A DNA stretch of 32,378 nucleotides from Polyangiaceae bacterium (GCA_027009115.1 JALVDI010000281.1:1-32378), one strand, 5' to 3'; shown: positions 1 through 8,233, numbered from the stretch's first letter. Translations and numbers: made by a program. Notes: generated from the sequence alone by a model not told the origin.

Positions 1-963
1 GGCGACCATCGTGCCGAGCACCCCGTCGGTGGCCCCGAGCGCGCGGCGCACCTTGGGGGCGTCGGCGGCGTGGCAGAGCACCTTCACGTGGGGACCGGCG
101 TCCATCGTCGCCCAGGCCGACACACCCCGCTCGCGGAGCTTCTCGACGGTGCGGAGCACGGCGATCGTGGTCGGCTGCCAGTAGAGCACGGACGGTCGCG
201 CGCTCATGGCGCATGCGTGGAAGCTATAGGTGCTCTGCTCCATCGCCTCGCCGAGCGCGTCCAGATCCCGCTGGCGGAGCGCCCGCTTGATCTTCCGCGT
301 GAGCCCCGCCGCCTTCTCCACCCAGGCGTCGTAGAGCGGCGAGGTCTTGCGCGAGCGCTCCATGCCCTGAGTCGAACCGATTTTCTTGGGGCCCGCGGCG
401 GCCTTCGCGACCACGAGGCGTACGTCCCACCAGTCTTCGGGATGGAGCGGGCGGGCGGCGAGGTCCGCGTCGCCCTTCACGCCGGCGGGCAGCTCCGCCC
501 ACCCGCCGAAGATCGACCGGGCCGCCGACGCACTCGACTGTCGGGCCAGCGCGCTCAGGCGCCTGGGGCTCCATTTCAGGCCTGCTGCTCGGGTGGCCGC
601 AGCGGCCAGAGCGGCGAACCCGGAGGCGCTCGACGCGAGGCCCGCAGCCGTCGGGAAGTCGTTGCGCGAGTCGACCCGAGCGCGGATGCGATGCCCCGCG
701 GCGCGTCGCACCCGATCGAGAAGCTGCACGACCCTGCGGGCCTCGGACTCCGTCGCCGGCCGGCCGTCGAGTCGCACCTGGTCGGCGTCGAGGGAAGGGT
801 CGAAGGCGACCGTCGTCTCGGTGAGCAGGCCGTCGAGGGTCAACGAGACGCTCGGGACGGCCGGGAGGTTTCGCCGGACGTCGCTCTTGCCCCAGTACTT
901 GGCCACGGCGATGTTCGCGCGAGCGCGCGCGAAGGCCTCTCCGACGTTCTTGTGCTTGCTCAT
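1..963 (-). CDS. mvaD: Diphosphomevalonate decarboxylase, C-terminus cut by the window edge
   Basis: Catalyses ATP-dependent decarboxylation of mevalonate 5-diphosphate to isopentenyl diphosphate, the last step of the mevalonate pathway, in the cytosol. I translated it by hand because it has no stop inside the window and is absent from the ORF track. The ATG is at 963. The protein starts MSKHKNVGEAFARARANIAV and contains the family motifs NIAVAKYWGK, the GHMP ATP loop FPTAAGLASSASGFAALA, SASAARSIFGG, KKIGSTQGM and, near the C-terminus, MDAGPH, which holds the conserved acidic residue. About 321 residues are visible against roughly 330 usual, so only a short tail is missing. The start overlaps the mevalonate kinase stop (ATGA), which indicates translational coupling. 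The ORF-track entry 224..967 is a shadow frame. Identification is by motif and is firm. Confidence 0.95.
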   Translation of the reverse strand, partial: MSKHKNVGEAFARARANIAVAKYWGKSDVRRNLPAVPSVSLTLDGLLTETTVAFDPSLDADQVRLDGRPATESEARRVVQLLDRVRRAAGHRIRARVDSRNDFPTAAGLASSASGFAALAAAATRAAGLKWSPRRLSALARQSSASAARSIFGGWAELPAGVKGDADLAARPLHPEDWWDVRLVVAKAAAGPKKIGSTQGMERSRKTSPLYDAWVEKAAGLTRKIKRALRQRDLDALGEAMEQSTYSFHACAMSARPSVLYWQPTTIAVLRTVEKLRERGVSAWATMDAGPHVKVLCHAADAPKVRRALGATDGVLGTMVA

Positions 964-1892
964 CCACCTGCCTCGGCGACCAAGGTCATGGTCGCGTGCT
1001 CGCGCAGCGCGGCTTCGATCTCCGTCGCTGCCTCCATGCTGGGCGCCAGCGCGATCATGCAGCCGCCCCCCCCCGCACCCGTCAGCTTCGCGCCCAGCGC
1101 GCCCGCTCCTCGGGCGACCCGACAGAGCGTCTCGAGCTTCTCCGTCGACAAGAGCAGCGCGCTCAGGAGCGCCTGGTTCATGTCCATGAGCTGACCCAAA
1201 CCCCGCAGGTCGCCAGCCTCGACGGCCAGCTTGGCGTTGCGGACCAGCGCTTCGATTCCGTCGAAGATCTCGCCGATCCGTTCGGGCTCCTTGTCGTACT
1301 GCTTGCGGACGAAGTCGACGACCTCCTTCGTGCTCGAGGACTCTCCGCTGTGAGCGACGACGAGGGGGAGCGGCCTGGGGACACAGAGGCGCTGCAGCGG
1401 CTGGGAGCGCTGGAAGATCGCCACGCCGCCACAGGCCGCCATGGCGTTGTCGACCCCGGACGGGTTGCCGTGGAACACCTGCTCCCAGCGGAGGGCGATC
1501 TCCGCGATCTCGTCGTCCGAGGGAGGTGGCTCGCCTTCCTCTCGCCACCGAGCGTCCAAGGCGCGCAGCACCGCGACGCCGATGGCGGCCGAACAGCCCA
1601 GGCCGGCGCCCCCGGGGAGGGCGACCTCGCAGCGCACCCTTACGGGCGGCCGTTCGCCGAAGTGGGCCAGCAGCGCTTCGAAGGCGCGCGCGAGGGGCTC
1701 GTCGTCGCCGGGCGCGACGCGCTGGTCCCAGGGCATGCAGTGCAGCTCATGGTGTCCGTCGGCACTCTCGGCGGTCGCGCGGGCGCCGATACCCAGCCCT
1801 GCAGCGAGGGCCGGCTTGCCGTAGACGACGCTGTGCTCGCCCAGGAGGATGACCTTGCCGCGTCCGAATGCTGGCTCCACGGCCCGCCTCAT
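960..1892 (-). CDS. mvk: Mevalonate kinase (GHMP kinase)
   Basis: Phosphorylates mevalonate to mevalonate 5-phosphate with ATP in the cytosol. The 310-residue protein has the GHMP kinase layout: N-terminal GKVILLGEHSVVYGKPAL (about residues 12-29), the phosphate-binding loop PGGAGLGCSAAIGVA (about 93-107), FHGNPSGVDN with the expected catalytic Asp (about 139-148), and the C-terminal AKLTGAGGGGC motif. Length is normal for a bacterial enzyme. It lies 49 bp downstream of the polyprenyl synthase gene and overlaps the decarboxylase start by 4 nt, so the three genes form one operon. No phosphomevalonate kinase, HMG-CoA synthase or HMG-CoA reductase gene is visible here; phosphomevalonate kinase may lie beyond the left edge. 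Confidence is high. Confidence 0.96.
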   Translation of the reverse strand: MRRAVEPAFGRGKVILLGEHSVVYGKPALAAGLGIGARATAESADGHHELHCMPWDQRVAPGDDEPLARAFEALLAHFGERPPVRVRCEVALPGGAGLGCSAAIGVAVLRALDARWREEGEPPPSDDEIAEIALRWEQVFHGNPSGVDNAMAACGGVAIFQRSQPLQRLCVPRPLPLVVAHSGESSSTKEVVDFVRKQYDKEPERIGEIFDGIEALVRNAKLAVEAGDLRGLGQLMDMNQALLSALLLSTEKLETLCRVARGAGALGAKLTGAGGGGCMIALAPSMEAATEIEAALREHATMTLVAEAGG

Positions 1893-1941
1893 AGCATGGC
1901 GCGCCGGGCTGTCCTACGGGGGGCGCCAAGGGCGCGGCCAG

Positions 1942-2961
1942 TCAGCTCGAGCGGACCGCGAGCCGTCGAGCCAGCCAACGCAAGGTTTCGACTCCCGGGC
2001 CTTTGAAGGGGGCCGCATCCAACGCCGCATTCGCTTCGCTCAGGAGCGTGGTCAGGCGGGCTTCGACGTTTGCGCGCGCGCCGCTTGCGACGATCAGCTC
2101 GGAGGCCGCGGCCACCTGAGCGTCCGTCGGCGACGGGGCGCTCATGAGCGCGTCGATGGGGCCGCGCTGGTCTGCTGGGACGATCCGCTCCGTCTCGGCG
2201 ACCAGGGAGTTGCGCTTCTTGTGGCGGAGGTCGTCGCCCGGTTTGCCGGTCGGGCCGCCGAAGGTGCCCAGCAGGTCGTCGGCGAGCTGGAATGCCTCGC
2301 CGATGGGGTTGCCCCAGGCGAGCAGCGCGGCGATCGCCTCGTCGCTGGCCGCTCCGAGGAAGGCGCCCAAGAGCAGGGGGCCGCGCACCGTGTACGAGCC
2401 CGTCTTGAGGTCGTGCATGCGCGAGACGTCGGGGTTCGCCGTCAGGTCGAGGTGCTGTCCGAAGAAGACCTCTTTCTGGATCCTCACGAACTGCGCGAGC
2501 GCGCGGTCGCGGTGCGATGCCGGGAAGGGCGCCTCGAGCATCAGCTCCAGGGCGTAAGCCGCTGCGAGGTCTCCGGCGAGGATCGCCAGGGCGTTGGCGA
2601 GGTGAGGTTCGTAGCCCTTGTCGCGGAAGAACACATGGACCGCCGGCCCCCCGCGTCGCTCGTCGTCCTGGTCCATCCAGTCGTCGTGGATGAGCAGGAA
2701 GGACTGGAGCACCTCGACCGCTGCCCCGGCGGAGGTCGTCGCGTCCGGGTCGCCGTCCGGCGCGACGCAGCGGTACGCGGCCTCGAGCACCACCGGCCGC
2801 AGCCGCTTGCCGCCGCGGAGCGTCAGCTCGGCGACGCCCTCGGTCAGTTCCACGGATGCGGGCGAGATCTCCTGCGCCTCGGCGGTCTTGGCTGCGAGGT
2901 AGGTGCGGAGCTTGGCGTCGATGCGTTCACGGACGGAAGCGATCCAGGCGTCGTGGTCCAT
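1942..2961 (-). CDS. Polyprenyl diphosphate synthase (FPP/GGPP synthase family)
   Basis: A trans-isoprenyl diphosphate synthase that condenses isopentenyl diphosphate with allylic diphosphates; product chain length (FPP, GGPP or longer) cannot be read from the sequence. The 339-residue protein has LRGGKRLRP for diphosphate binding, the first Asp-rich motif as IHDDWMDQDDERRGG, and a second motif FQLADDLLGTFGG followed by GKPGDDLRHKKR. The second motif reads DDxxG rather than the usual DDxxD, a variant I associate with some bacterial GGPP-type synthases. It is the first gene of the mevalonate operon, which matches its need for IPP. Its start faces the AIM24 cluster across a 178-bp control region; no strong Shine-Dalgarno sequence is seen. 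Confidence 0.93.
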   Translation of the reverse strand: MDHDAWIASVRERIDAKLRTYLAAKTAEAQEISPASVELTEGVAELTLRGGKRLRPVVLEAAYRCVAPDGDPDATTSAGAAVEVLQSFLLIHDDWMDQDDERRGGPAVHVFFRDKGYEPHLANALAILAGDLAAAYALELMLEAPFPASHRDRALAQFVRIQKEVFFGQHLDLTANPDVSRMHDLKTGSYTVRGPLLLGAFLGAASDEAIAALLAWGNPIGEAFQLADDLLGTFGGPTGKPGDDLRHKKRNSLVAETERIVPADQRGPIDALMSAPSPTDAQVAAASELIVASGARANVEARLTTLLSEANAALDAAPFKGPGVETLRWLARRLAVRSS

Positions 2962-3045
2962 GGGGGACGCTTAGGTCGTTCCAGGACGAGGAGCAACTCC
3001 AGAGCCTCCCAGCGATCGTGGTGGGGAAGGTCCCGAGGCTCGATT

Positions 3046-3077
3046 CGTATGCGGTCTTGAACGTATGCAGTCTTGAA
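3046..3077. repeat. 16-bp tandem direct repeat in divergent control region
   Basis: Two adjacent copies, CGTATGCGGTCTTGAA and CGTATGCAGTCTTGAA, differ at one base and lie head-to-tail with no spacer between the divergent polyprenyl synthase and AIM24 genes. The position fits a pair of operator sites for a regulator bound twice on one DNA face at about 1.5 helical turns, but no regulator gene is adjacent and the role is inferred. Confidence 0.6.
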
Positions 3078-3139
3078 GTGGGTAGGTGTTTCGCGATAAC
3101 AGACCGCAGCCGCGAGAGGCAGCGAGGAAAGGAGGGGTG

Positions 3140-3958
3140 ATGCAGCCCGAAGGTCAGGGGGGACACCCACCGCAGGGGATGCCCCAGCAGCAGTTTCAGC
3201 AGCAGCCGGCGCCAGCGCAGGCGCCGATGCAACCCGCGGCGCCCGCCGCGCAGGCTGCGCCGTTGCGGCACGAGATCACACACGGGCCATCCTTCGCCAT
3301 GTTGCGCTGCGATCTTGCACCTGGGCAGTCGGTGGTGGCCGAAGCCGGGGCGATGGTCGCGCGGCACAGCGGTGTGGCGATGGAGGTGAAGATGAACGCC
3401 AACCCCTCGGCGGGGATTTGGGCGACCATCAAGGCCTTCTTCATCGCTTTCGTCCGCAAGCTCGTGGGCGGGGAGACCTTCTTCGTCAACCACTTCACGG
3501 CTCCCCAGGGAGGCAGCGTCTGGATCGCGCCGACCCTCGCCGGGCAGATCAGCCACCGGCGCATGCAGGGCGAAACGATCACCCTCTCGACCGGTGCCTA
3601 CCTCGCCAGCAACGGCAACCTGGAAATCAAGCTCAAATTCGGCGGGCTCAAGTCCCTGTTGGCCAAGGAGGGGGCGTTCTTTCTTCAGATCTCCGGCCAC
3701 GGCGACCTCTGGTTCACCAGCTACGGAGGCATTCACGCCGTCGACATCAACGGCCCGTTCATGGTCGACAACGGTCACCTCGTCGGCTTCGAGGGGAACC
3801 TCAACTTCAACATCCGCAGCGTCGGCGGCGGCATGATGGGCCTCGTCGCGTCCGGCGAGGGACTCGTCTGCGAGTTCAACGGCCAGGGCCGCGTGTATCT
3901 GCAATCTCGAAACCTGGGCGCGCTGGTGGGGTGGCTCACGCCGCTCCTGCCTCGCTGA
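3140..3958 (+). CDS. AIM24/TIGR00266-family protein, copy 1 with Pro/Gln-rich N-terminus
   Basis: First of three tandem paralogues of the AIM24 family, a beta-rich fold of uncertain biochemical function in bacteria; mitochondrial Aim24 is linked to inner-membrane organisation. I chose ATG 3140 (protein MQPEGQGG...) over the ORF-track start at 3086 because AAGGAGG lies just upstream at good spacing, giving 272 residues. The first 44 or so residues are Pro/Gln/Ala-rich low complexity and look disordered. The core follows, with SVVAEAGAMVARHSGV, LVGGETFFVNHFTA, FLQISGHGDLWFTSYGG and GSGE-like GEGLVCEFNGQG. There is no signal peptide or clear membrane span. Copy 2 starts 15 bp after its stop. Family assignment is confident, function is not. 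Confidence 0.9.
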   Translation: MQPEGQGGHPPQGMPQQQFQQQPAPAQAPMQPAAPAAQAAPLRHEITHGPSFAMLRCDLAPGQSVVAEAGAMVARHSGVAMEVKMNANPSAGIWATIKAFFIAFVRKLVGGETFFVNHFTAPQGGSVWIAPTLAGQISHRRMQGETITLSTGAYLASNGNLEIKLKFGGLKSLLAKEGAFFLQISGHGDLWFTSYGGIHAVDINGPFMVDNGHLVGFEGNLNFNIRSVGGGMMGLVASGEGLVCEFNGQGRVYLQSRNLGALVGWLTPLLPR

Positions 3959-3973
3959 GGGAGGCTGTTCGCG

Positions 3974-4651
3974 ATGGATATTCAGATCGGTTACCGACCC
4001 GCGCAGGCGATGGCCCGCGTGGTCCTTCAGAACGGCGAGCAGATCCGCGCCGAGAGCGGCGCCATGGTTGGAATGAGCACGAACGTGCACATCGACACCA
4101 GCGCCGCCGGCGGGATCATGAAGGGGCTCAAGCGCATGTTCGGCGGCGAGAGCTTCTTCCAGAACACCTTCACCGCGCAGGGCGGACCGGGCGAGGTGCT
4201 TCTGGCCCACTCCCTGTGTGGCGACATCGTCCCCCTCGACATGACGCCCCAGGGCTTCTTCATTCAGTCGTCGAGTTACATCGCGTCGAGCCCCTGGGTG
4301 CAGATCGACACGAAGCTCGGCGGCTTCAAGAGCTTCTTTGCCGGTGAGGGCGTCTTCGTGCTCAAGGCGACAGCGCAGCAAGAAGGGAAGGTGCTCGTCG
4401 GCGCCTTCGGAGGCATCCAGGAGCTCCAGTGCGACGGGAGCCTGGTCATCGACACGGGGCATCTCGTCGCCTGGGACGCCACCCTTCAGTACAACGTCGG
4501 CAAGAGCGGCAGCGGCTGGATCGCGTCCTTCCTCAGCGGTGAGGGGCTCGTCTGTCACTTTCAGGGGCAGGGACGCATCTGGATCCAGACGCGCAATCCC
4601 CAAGAATACGGCGGCCTCGTGGGGCGGATGCTCCCGCCGCGGGAGCAGTGA
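3974..4651 (+). CDS. AIM24/TIGR00266-family protein, copy 2
   Basis: A 225-residue AIM24-family protein without the low-complexity N-terminus of copy 1. Conserved blocks shared with its neighbours include IRAESGAMVGM, MFGGESFFQNTFTA, KSFFAGEGVFVLKA, GAFGGIQEL and GEGLVCHFQGQGRIWIQTRN. A GGGAGG Shine-Dalgarno sequence sits about 9 nt before the ATG. It is 3 nt from copy 3, so the trio is surely co-transcribed. Unlike copies 1 and 3, the SYGGIHAVD block reads AFGGIQELQCD, so the paralogues have diverged and may form a hetero-oligomer. That last point is inference; no catalytic residues are recognisable. Confidence 0.9.
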   Translation: MDIQIGYRPAQAMARVVLQNGEQIRAESGAMVGMSTNVHIDTSAAGGIMKGLKRMFGGESFFQNTFTAQGGPGEVLLAHSLCGDIVPLDMTPQGFFIQSSSYIASSPWVQIDTKLGGFKSFFAGEGVFVLKATAQQEGKVLVGAFGGIQELQCDGSLVIDTGHLVAWDATLQYNVGKSGSGWIASFLSGEGLVCHFQGQGRIWIQTRNPQEYGGLVGRMLPPREQ

Positions 4652-4654
4652 GTC

Positions 4655-5341
4655 ATGCGCTACGAACTCAAAGACAAACCCGACTTCGGCATGGTTCAGG
4701 TCCTCTTCGACCAGCCGGGTGAGCAGCTCCTGGTCGAGTCCGCCGCGATGGTCGCCAAGGACAGCGCCATCGACATGAAGACCCAGATGCAGGGGGGGCT
4801 GATGCAGGCCGCCAAGCGCAAGATGCTCGGCGGCGAGAGCCTGTTCCAGAACACCTTCACGGCGACCGCCCCAGGGCAGCAGCTATGGATCGCCCCGAGC
4901 GCCGAAGGCGACGTGCAGGCCCTCGAGCTCGATGGGACCTACGAGGTGATGCTCAACAGCGGCGCTTTCTTGGCGAGCGCGCCCTCGGTGGCCCTCGACA
5001 CCAAGTGGGGCGGGGCCAAGGGCTTCTTCAGCGGGACGGGTTTCTTCCTGCTCAAGTGCGCCGGCCATGGGCCGCTGTTCTTCTCGAGCTATGGCGGCAT
5101 CCACGCCGTCGACGTCGGGCCGGCGGGGTATATCTGCGACACCTCGCATGTGGTTGGCTTTACGAGCGGCTTGAACTACCAGGTGACCAAGGTCGGCGGG
5201 CTCAAGTCGCTCTTCCTCAGCGGTGAAGGGCTCGTCTGCAACTTCCAGGGACAGGGTCGCCTGTGGATGTCCACCCGCAACGCCAACGCGCTTGCCGCCT
5301 TCCTCCACCCCTTTCGGCGCGTCAAGAGCCGCAACAACTGA
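4655..5341 (+). CDS. AIM24/TIGR00266-family protein, copy 3
   Basis: Third tandem AIM24-family paralogue, 228 residues. It shows LLVESAAMVAKDSAI, KMLGGESLFQNTFTA, GAKGFFSGTGFFLLKCAGHG, FSSYGGIHAVDVG and GEGLVCNFQGQGRLWMSTRN. GGAG lies about 10 nt before the ATG. The ORF-track start of the next gene (5263) lies 79 bp inside this gene; an alternative CTG start would overlap its stop by only 4 nt. All three copies keep the GGES(F/L)F and EGLVC.F.GQGR blocks, so none looks like a decaying duplicate. Function remains unknown; membrane association is suggested only by analogy to mitochondrial Aim24. Confidence 0.9.
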   Translation: MRYELKDKPDFGMVQVLFDQPGEQLLVESAAMVAKDSAIDMKTQMQGGLMQAAKRKMLGGESLFQNTFTATAPGQQLWIAPSAEGDVQALELDGTYEVMLNSGAFLASAPSVALDTKWGGAKGFFSGTGFFLLKCAGHGPLFFSSYGGIHAVDVGPAGYICDTSHVVGFTSGLNYQVTKVGGLKSLFLSGEGLVCNFQGQGRLWMSTRNANALAAFLHPFRRVKSRNN

Positions 5342-7641
5342 GGGCGACGGGCGCGCTCCTTGCGCTGGTCGCGATCCTGAGCGCCGGCTCGGTCCGAGCG
5401 CAGCGGGGCGTCGACCCGCCGCGGCTGCGCCCGGTCCTTCGGCTCTTTGCCACCGGCGGCGTCGCGGGGGAGCTGGCCACCCCTGCGTGTGGGTCGTCCC
5501 ACTTGGAGGCCGCCGAGATCGCGCGACGCGACGTGTGGCAGCGGGATCGGGCCGCCTCGCTCCTCGTGGACACCGGGGGTCTCTTGGCGCGGCACGGCGT
5601 CGCGCGGTTTGCTTCGCGTCGAGAGCCCGAAGCCCTCGCGCGGCTCGTGAGCGCGCTGGGGTACCGGGCTCTGGCGCTCGGGGAGGCGGACCTGGGCGAT
5701 CCGCGCGAGCTCTTGCTGCGCCGGGCCCGCGCCCTGCGCCGGCGCGGTGTCCCTTACCTTGCGACCAACCTCCGCTGCGCGCCGGAGTCGGCCCAGGTCT
5801 GTGAGGTTCTCGTCACCGGCGCCGACGGCGTGCCCATCGCTCGTCAGGGTGGCGAGAAGGTCGCGCTGCTCAGCTACCTGGATCCGGGGGTGGGCCACCG
5901 CGTCGGCCCCGACCGTATGCAGGGCCTGCGGCTCGAGCCCCTCGAAGGCGCGATGCGCAACGGTGTCCGGGCGGCGCGTGCGGCGGGAGCGACGCTGGTC
6001 GTCGCGATCGTCGACCACCAAGGCTCGGGAGCCGTGGGCGCCGCGCGCATTCTCAATGTGGTGGCGCAGCTCGATGAAGCGGACAAGCCCGATCTCGTCC
6101 TCGCTGCGAGCGCAGGCACCGAGCTGCTCTTCGCACGCCCCGTCGGCTTTCGTCCCGCCTTCGTGGCCGCGCCCACCCGCAGCGCCGTCGACGCTCGGAT
6201 CCGTCACAACGGCGAGAGCTACGACATCCTTGCGCACCCATCCGGGGACGGCCCCGTGGCTCCGGCTTTCGCTGCCTTCATGGCTTCTGTCGGGCCTCTG
6301 TACTGCCAGGAGCTCGGTCATGCGCTGGTCGGTGGGCGGGTGAACCCCGCGCTCGGTGAGCTTGGCCCCCGGGCCCTCGCCGAGCTCCTGGCGGGGGTCA
6401 TGCGTCACGCTGCGCGCGCTGACGTTGCCGTCCTGAACGCCAGCGCCATCGACGGGCGGTGGCCGGGGGTCCGCGAAGGCACCCTCTCCGCCAGCGATGT
6501 GAACGTCGCCGTCCAGTACGACGAGCCCTTGATGCGGGCGACCGTGCCCGCGCTCTGGCTGCGTGACTTCGCGCGGCGCCACGCCGACGACGACGAGGCG
6601 CTCCTGAAGCTCGGGCTGACGATCGACAACCCCTACGGCACGCTCGAGAAGATCAAGATCAACGGGCGGCTCCTCGATTTGGAGGCGTACTACGATGTCG
6701 TCACGATCCGCTTTCTCGCGGAGGGGGGCGACGACGGAGTGGTGCCTGGCGGCGTCGAGTGGGAGCAGCTCGAAGGGCTCACGCTCCGAGGCGTGCTGCT
6801 CAGCTACTTACGAGAGGAGCGCGAGGAAGATCCACGGCAGGCGCTCCCGGATCCCTCGGAGCAGCTCGAGTGGACGCTACGCATCGACAGCGACCTGACC
6901 TTCAGCGGTTCGGCGGTGCGCGACCCCGGGGGCTATGCCGAAGGGCCCTTGCAGAACGCCAACCAGACGCAGCTCGGGGTGAACGCGAACCTCGCCCTCA
7001 ACGCGCTGTCCCGGCGGGCCGCTTGGGAGAACCTGCTGACCGCGACCTACACCCTCGCGGCGACGAGCGAGACGAACGGCTTCGACGAAGGCGCCGATCA
7101 GCTCGTCTACCGCACCACGGGCAACTACCGCGGCTTCCGGGTGCTCCGGGACGAGCTCTACGTGCCGGATCTCGTCGCCGAAGGCTTGCTTCGCAGCGAA
7201 TTCACCAAAGCCGACGACCGTGACACGCACTTCCTGAACCTGCGCTTCACCGGCGGCCTCCAGTGGCGCTTGCACCTCAAGGTCAAGCTCAAGCTGGTCG
7301 GTGGTTTCGAGATCCTGGAGGCCACGAGCGGCGCCGAACGCAGCGTTCATCCGGGCCTTGGCGCCCAGCTCAACATCGACCCGTGGCTCCTCATGCGCTC
7401 GGGGCTCCGCAAGCTCACCCTGACCGTGGGCGCGGACTACTTCGTCTCGGGGCTGGGGGGCCTCAACCGCCACCTCTTGCAGGGCCTGTTCGACCTCCAG
7501 CTCAATCTCAACCGCTTCCTCGCGCTCTCGTTCAACGTGACGCTCTATGGCCTCAAAGAGCGTGACGACGACTTCTCCTTCGCCACGCAGACGAACGTCG
7601 CAGTGCGCGTCTCCTGGACCGGGCGCCACCTCGCCCACTGA
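5263..7641 (+). CDS. Secreted fusion: degenerate 5'-nucleotidase-like region plus C-terminal beta-barrel-like region
   Basis: 792 residues from ATG 5263. A hydrophobic signal peptide (LLALVAILSAGSVRAQ) begins only at about residue 30, so the real start may be the CTG at 5338, which overlaps the upstream stop as CTGA. No other ATG, GTG or TTG lies between. Residues about 50-330 follow the order of a 5'-nucleotidase metallophosphatase domain, but metal motifs are changed: the DxH region reads LRLFATGGVAG, GNHEFD reads GEADLGDP, and a remnant DHQG is kept. Residues about 350-520 resemble the nucleotidase C-terminal domain (DVAVLNASAIDGRW). From about 560 onward, alternating amphipathic strands (GVNANLALNALS, LHLKVKLKLVGGFEIL) resemble an outer-membrane beta-barrel. 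I infer an outer-membrane-anchored pseudoenzyme; this needs structure prediction. Confidence 0.75.
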   Translation: MDVHPQRQRACRLPPPLSARQEPQQLRATGALLALVAILSAGSVRAQRGVDPPRLRPVLRLFATGGVAGELATPACGSSHLEAAEIARRDVWQRDRAASLLVDTGGLLARHGVARFASRREPEALARLVSALGYRALALGEADLGDPRELLLRRARALRRRGVPYLATNLRCAPESAQVCEVLVTGADGVPIARQGGEKVALLSYLDPGVGHRVGPDRMQGLRLEPLEGAMRNGVRAARAAGATLVVAIVDHQGSGAVGAARILNVVAQLDEADKPDLVLAASAGTELLFARPVGFRPAFVAAPTRSAVDARIRHNGESYDILAHPSGDGPVAPAFAAFMASVGPLYCQELGHALVGGRVNPALGELGPRALAELLAGVMRHAARADVAVLNASAIDGRWPGVREGTLSASDVNVAVQYDEPLMRATVPALWLRDFARRHADDDEALLKLGLTIDNPYGTLEKIKINGRLLDLEAYYDVVTIRFLAEGGDDGVVPGGVEWEQLEGLTLRGVLLSYLREEREEDPRQALPDPSEQLEWTLRIDSDLTFSGSAVRDPGGYAEGPLQNANQTQLGVNANLALNALSRRAAWENLLTATYTLAATSETNGFDEGADQLVYRTTGNYRGFRVLRDELYVPDLVAEGLLRSEFTKADDRDTHFLNLRFTGGLQWRLHLKVKLKLVGGFEILEATSGAERSVHPGLGAQLNIDPWLLMRSGLRKLTLTVGADYFVSGLGGLNRHLLQGLFDLQLNLNRFLALSFNVTLYGLKERDDDFSFATQTNVAVRVSWTGRHLAH

Positions 7642-7694
7642 TCGGCGCGCTCGTCGTTTGCGCTGGCCGGCGGTCGAGGCGTAGGGTTGGCTCC

Positions 7695-8087
7695 ATGCGC
7701 GTCGTCGGCTTCGTTCTCCTCTTGGTTGGGCTCGGATGCAGCGATCCGGGCCCGGTCCAGCAGACGCACCGGGGGCGCCTCGAAGAAGGCGACTCGGTCC
7801 ACCCTCAGGACGGCTCGTTCTACGACGCCTACACTTTCGAGACCAAGCAGGGCGCGTCGATCGTCGTCGAGCTGCGGTCGGACGACTTCGACCCCTACCT
7901 CCTGCTCAACGGTCCCGAGGGGGACCAGCTCGCCCAGAACGACGACGTCTCCGAAGGCGATCTCACCGCGCGCCTGGCGCTGACGGCGCCCGCCGACGGC
8001 ACCTACACCGTGTTCGCCAACTCCCGCTCGGCAGGGGAGACCGGGGCCTACACTCTGACCATCGAGGCGCGCCCGGCGGCTCCGTAG
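7695..8087 (+). CDS. Small lipoprotein with PPC-like beta-sandwich domain
   Basis: A 130-residue lipoprotein. The signal peptide ends in the lipobox VGLGC (Cys about residue 15), so the mature protein is lipid-anchored after export. The rest resembles a bacterial pre-peptidase C-terminal (PPC) domain: a DAYTFETKQGASIVVELRSD block, DPYLLLNGPEGDQLAQNDD, and the closing APADGTYTVFANS.....GAYTLTIE. PPC domains are accessory beta-sandwiches on secreted enzymes; here it stands alone with no protease. It lies 53 bp after the nucleotidase/barrel gene. A TAGGGT sequence 7 nt before the ATG could be a -10 box. Lipoprotein status is clear, role unknown. Confidence 0.85.
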   Translation: MRVVGFVLLLVGLGCSDPGPVQQTHRGRLEEGDSVHPQDGSFYDAYTFETKQGASIVVELRSDDFDPYLLLNGPEGDQLAQNDDVSEGDLTARLALTAPADGTYTVFANSRSAGETGAYTLTIEARPAAP

Positions 8088-8221
8088 CCTCGGCTCTGCC
8101 CCGACAGCCCGTCAGGGGTTGGGTGTGCTCCGCTATCCCACACTCCCCGTTCCCTTGGGCCGACGGATCGAGCTCAGACGCGATCTTCGGTCAGGGAGAG
8201 GATCCCCGCCGCCGGTCCTGG

Positions 8222-8227
8222 TAGACT
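8222..8227 (+). promoter_or_regulatory. Candidate -10 box (TAGACT) of a leaderless promoter
   Basis: TAGACT lies exactly 6 nt before the GTG at 8234, the spacing expected if transcription starts at the start codon. AGGATC lies 17 bp further upstream in the -35 position. No Shine-Dalgarno sequence precedes the gene. The same TANNNT-N6-GTG layout recurs at 18059 and 30299. Confidence 0.4.
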
Positions 8228-8233
8228 CTGTGG

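Noticed and set aside
8097-8116. CCCCGAC...GTCAGGGG hairpin after the PPC-like lipoprotein
   Set aside because: Stem needs a bulge and no T-run follows; not a convincing terminator.
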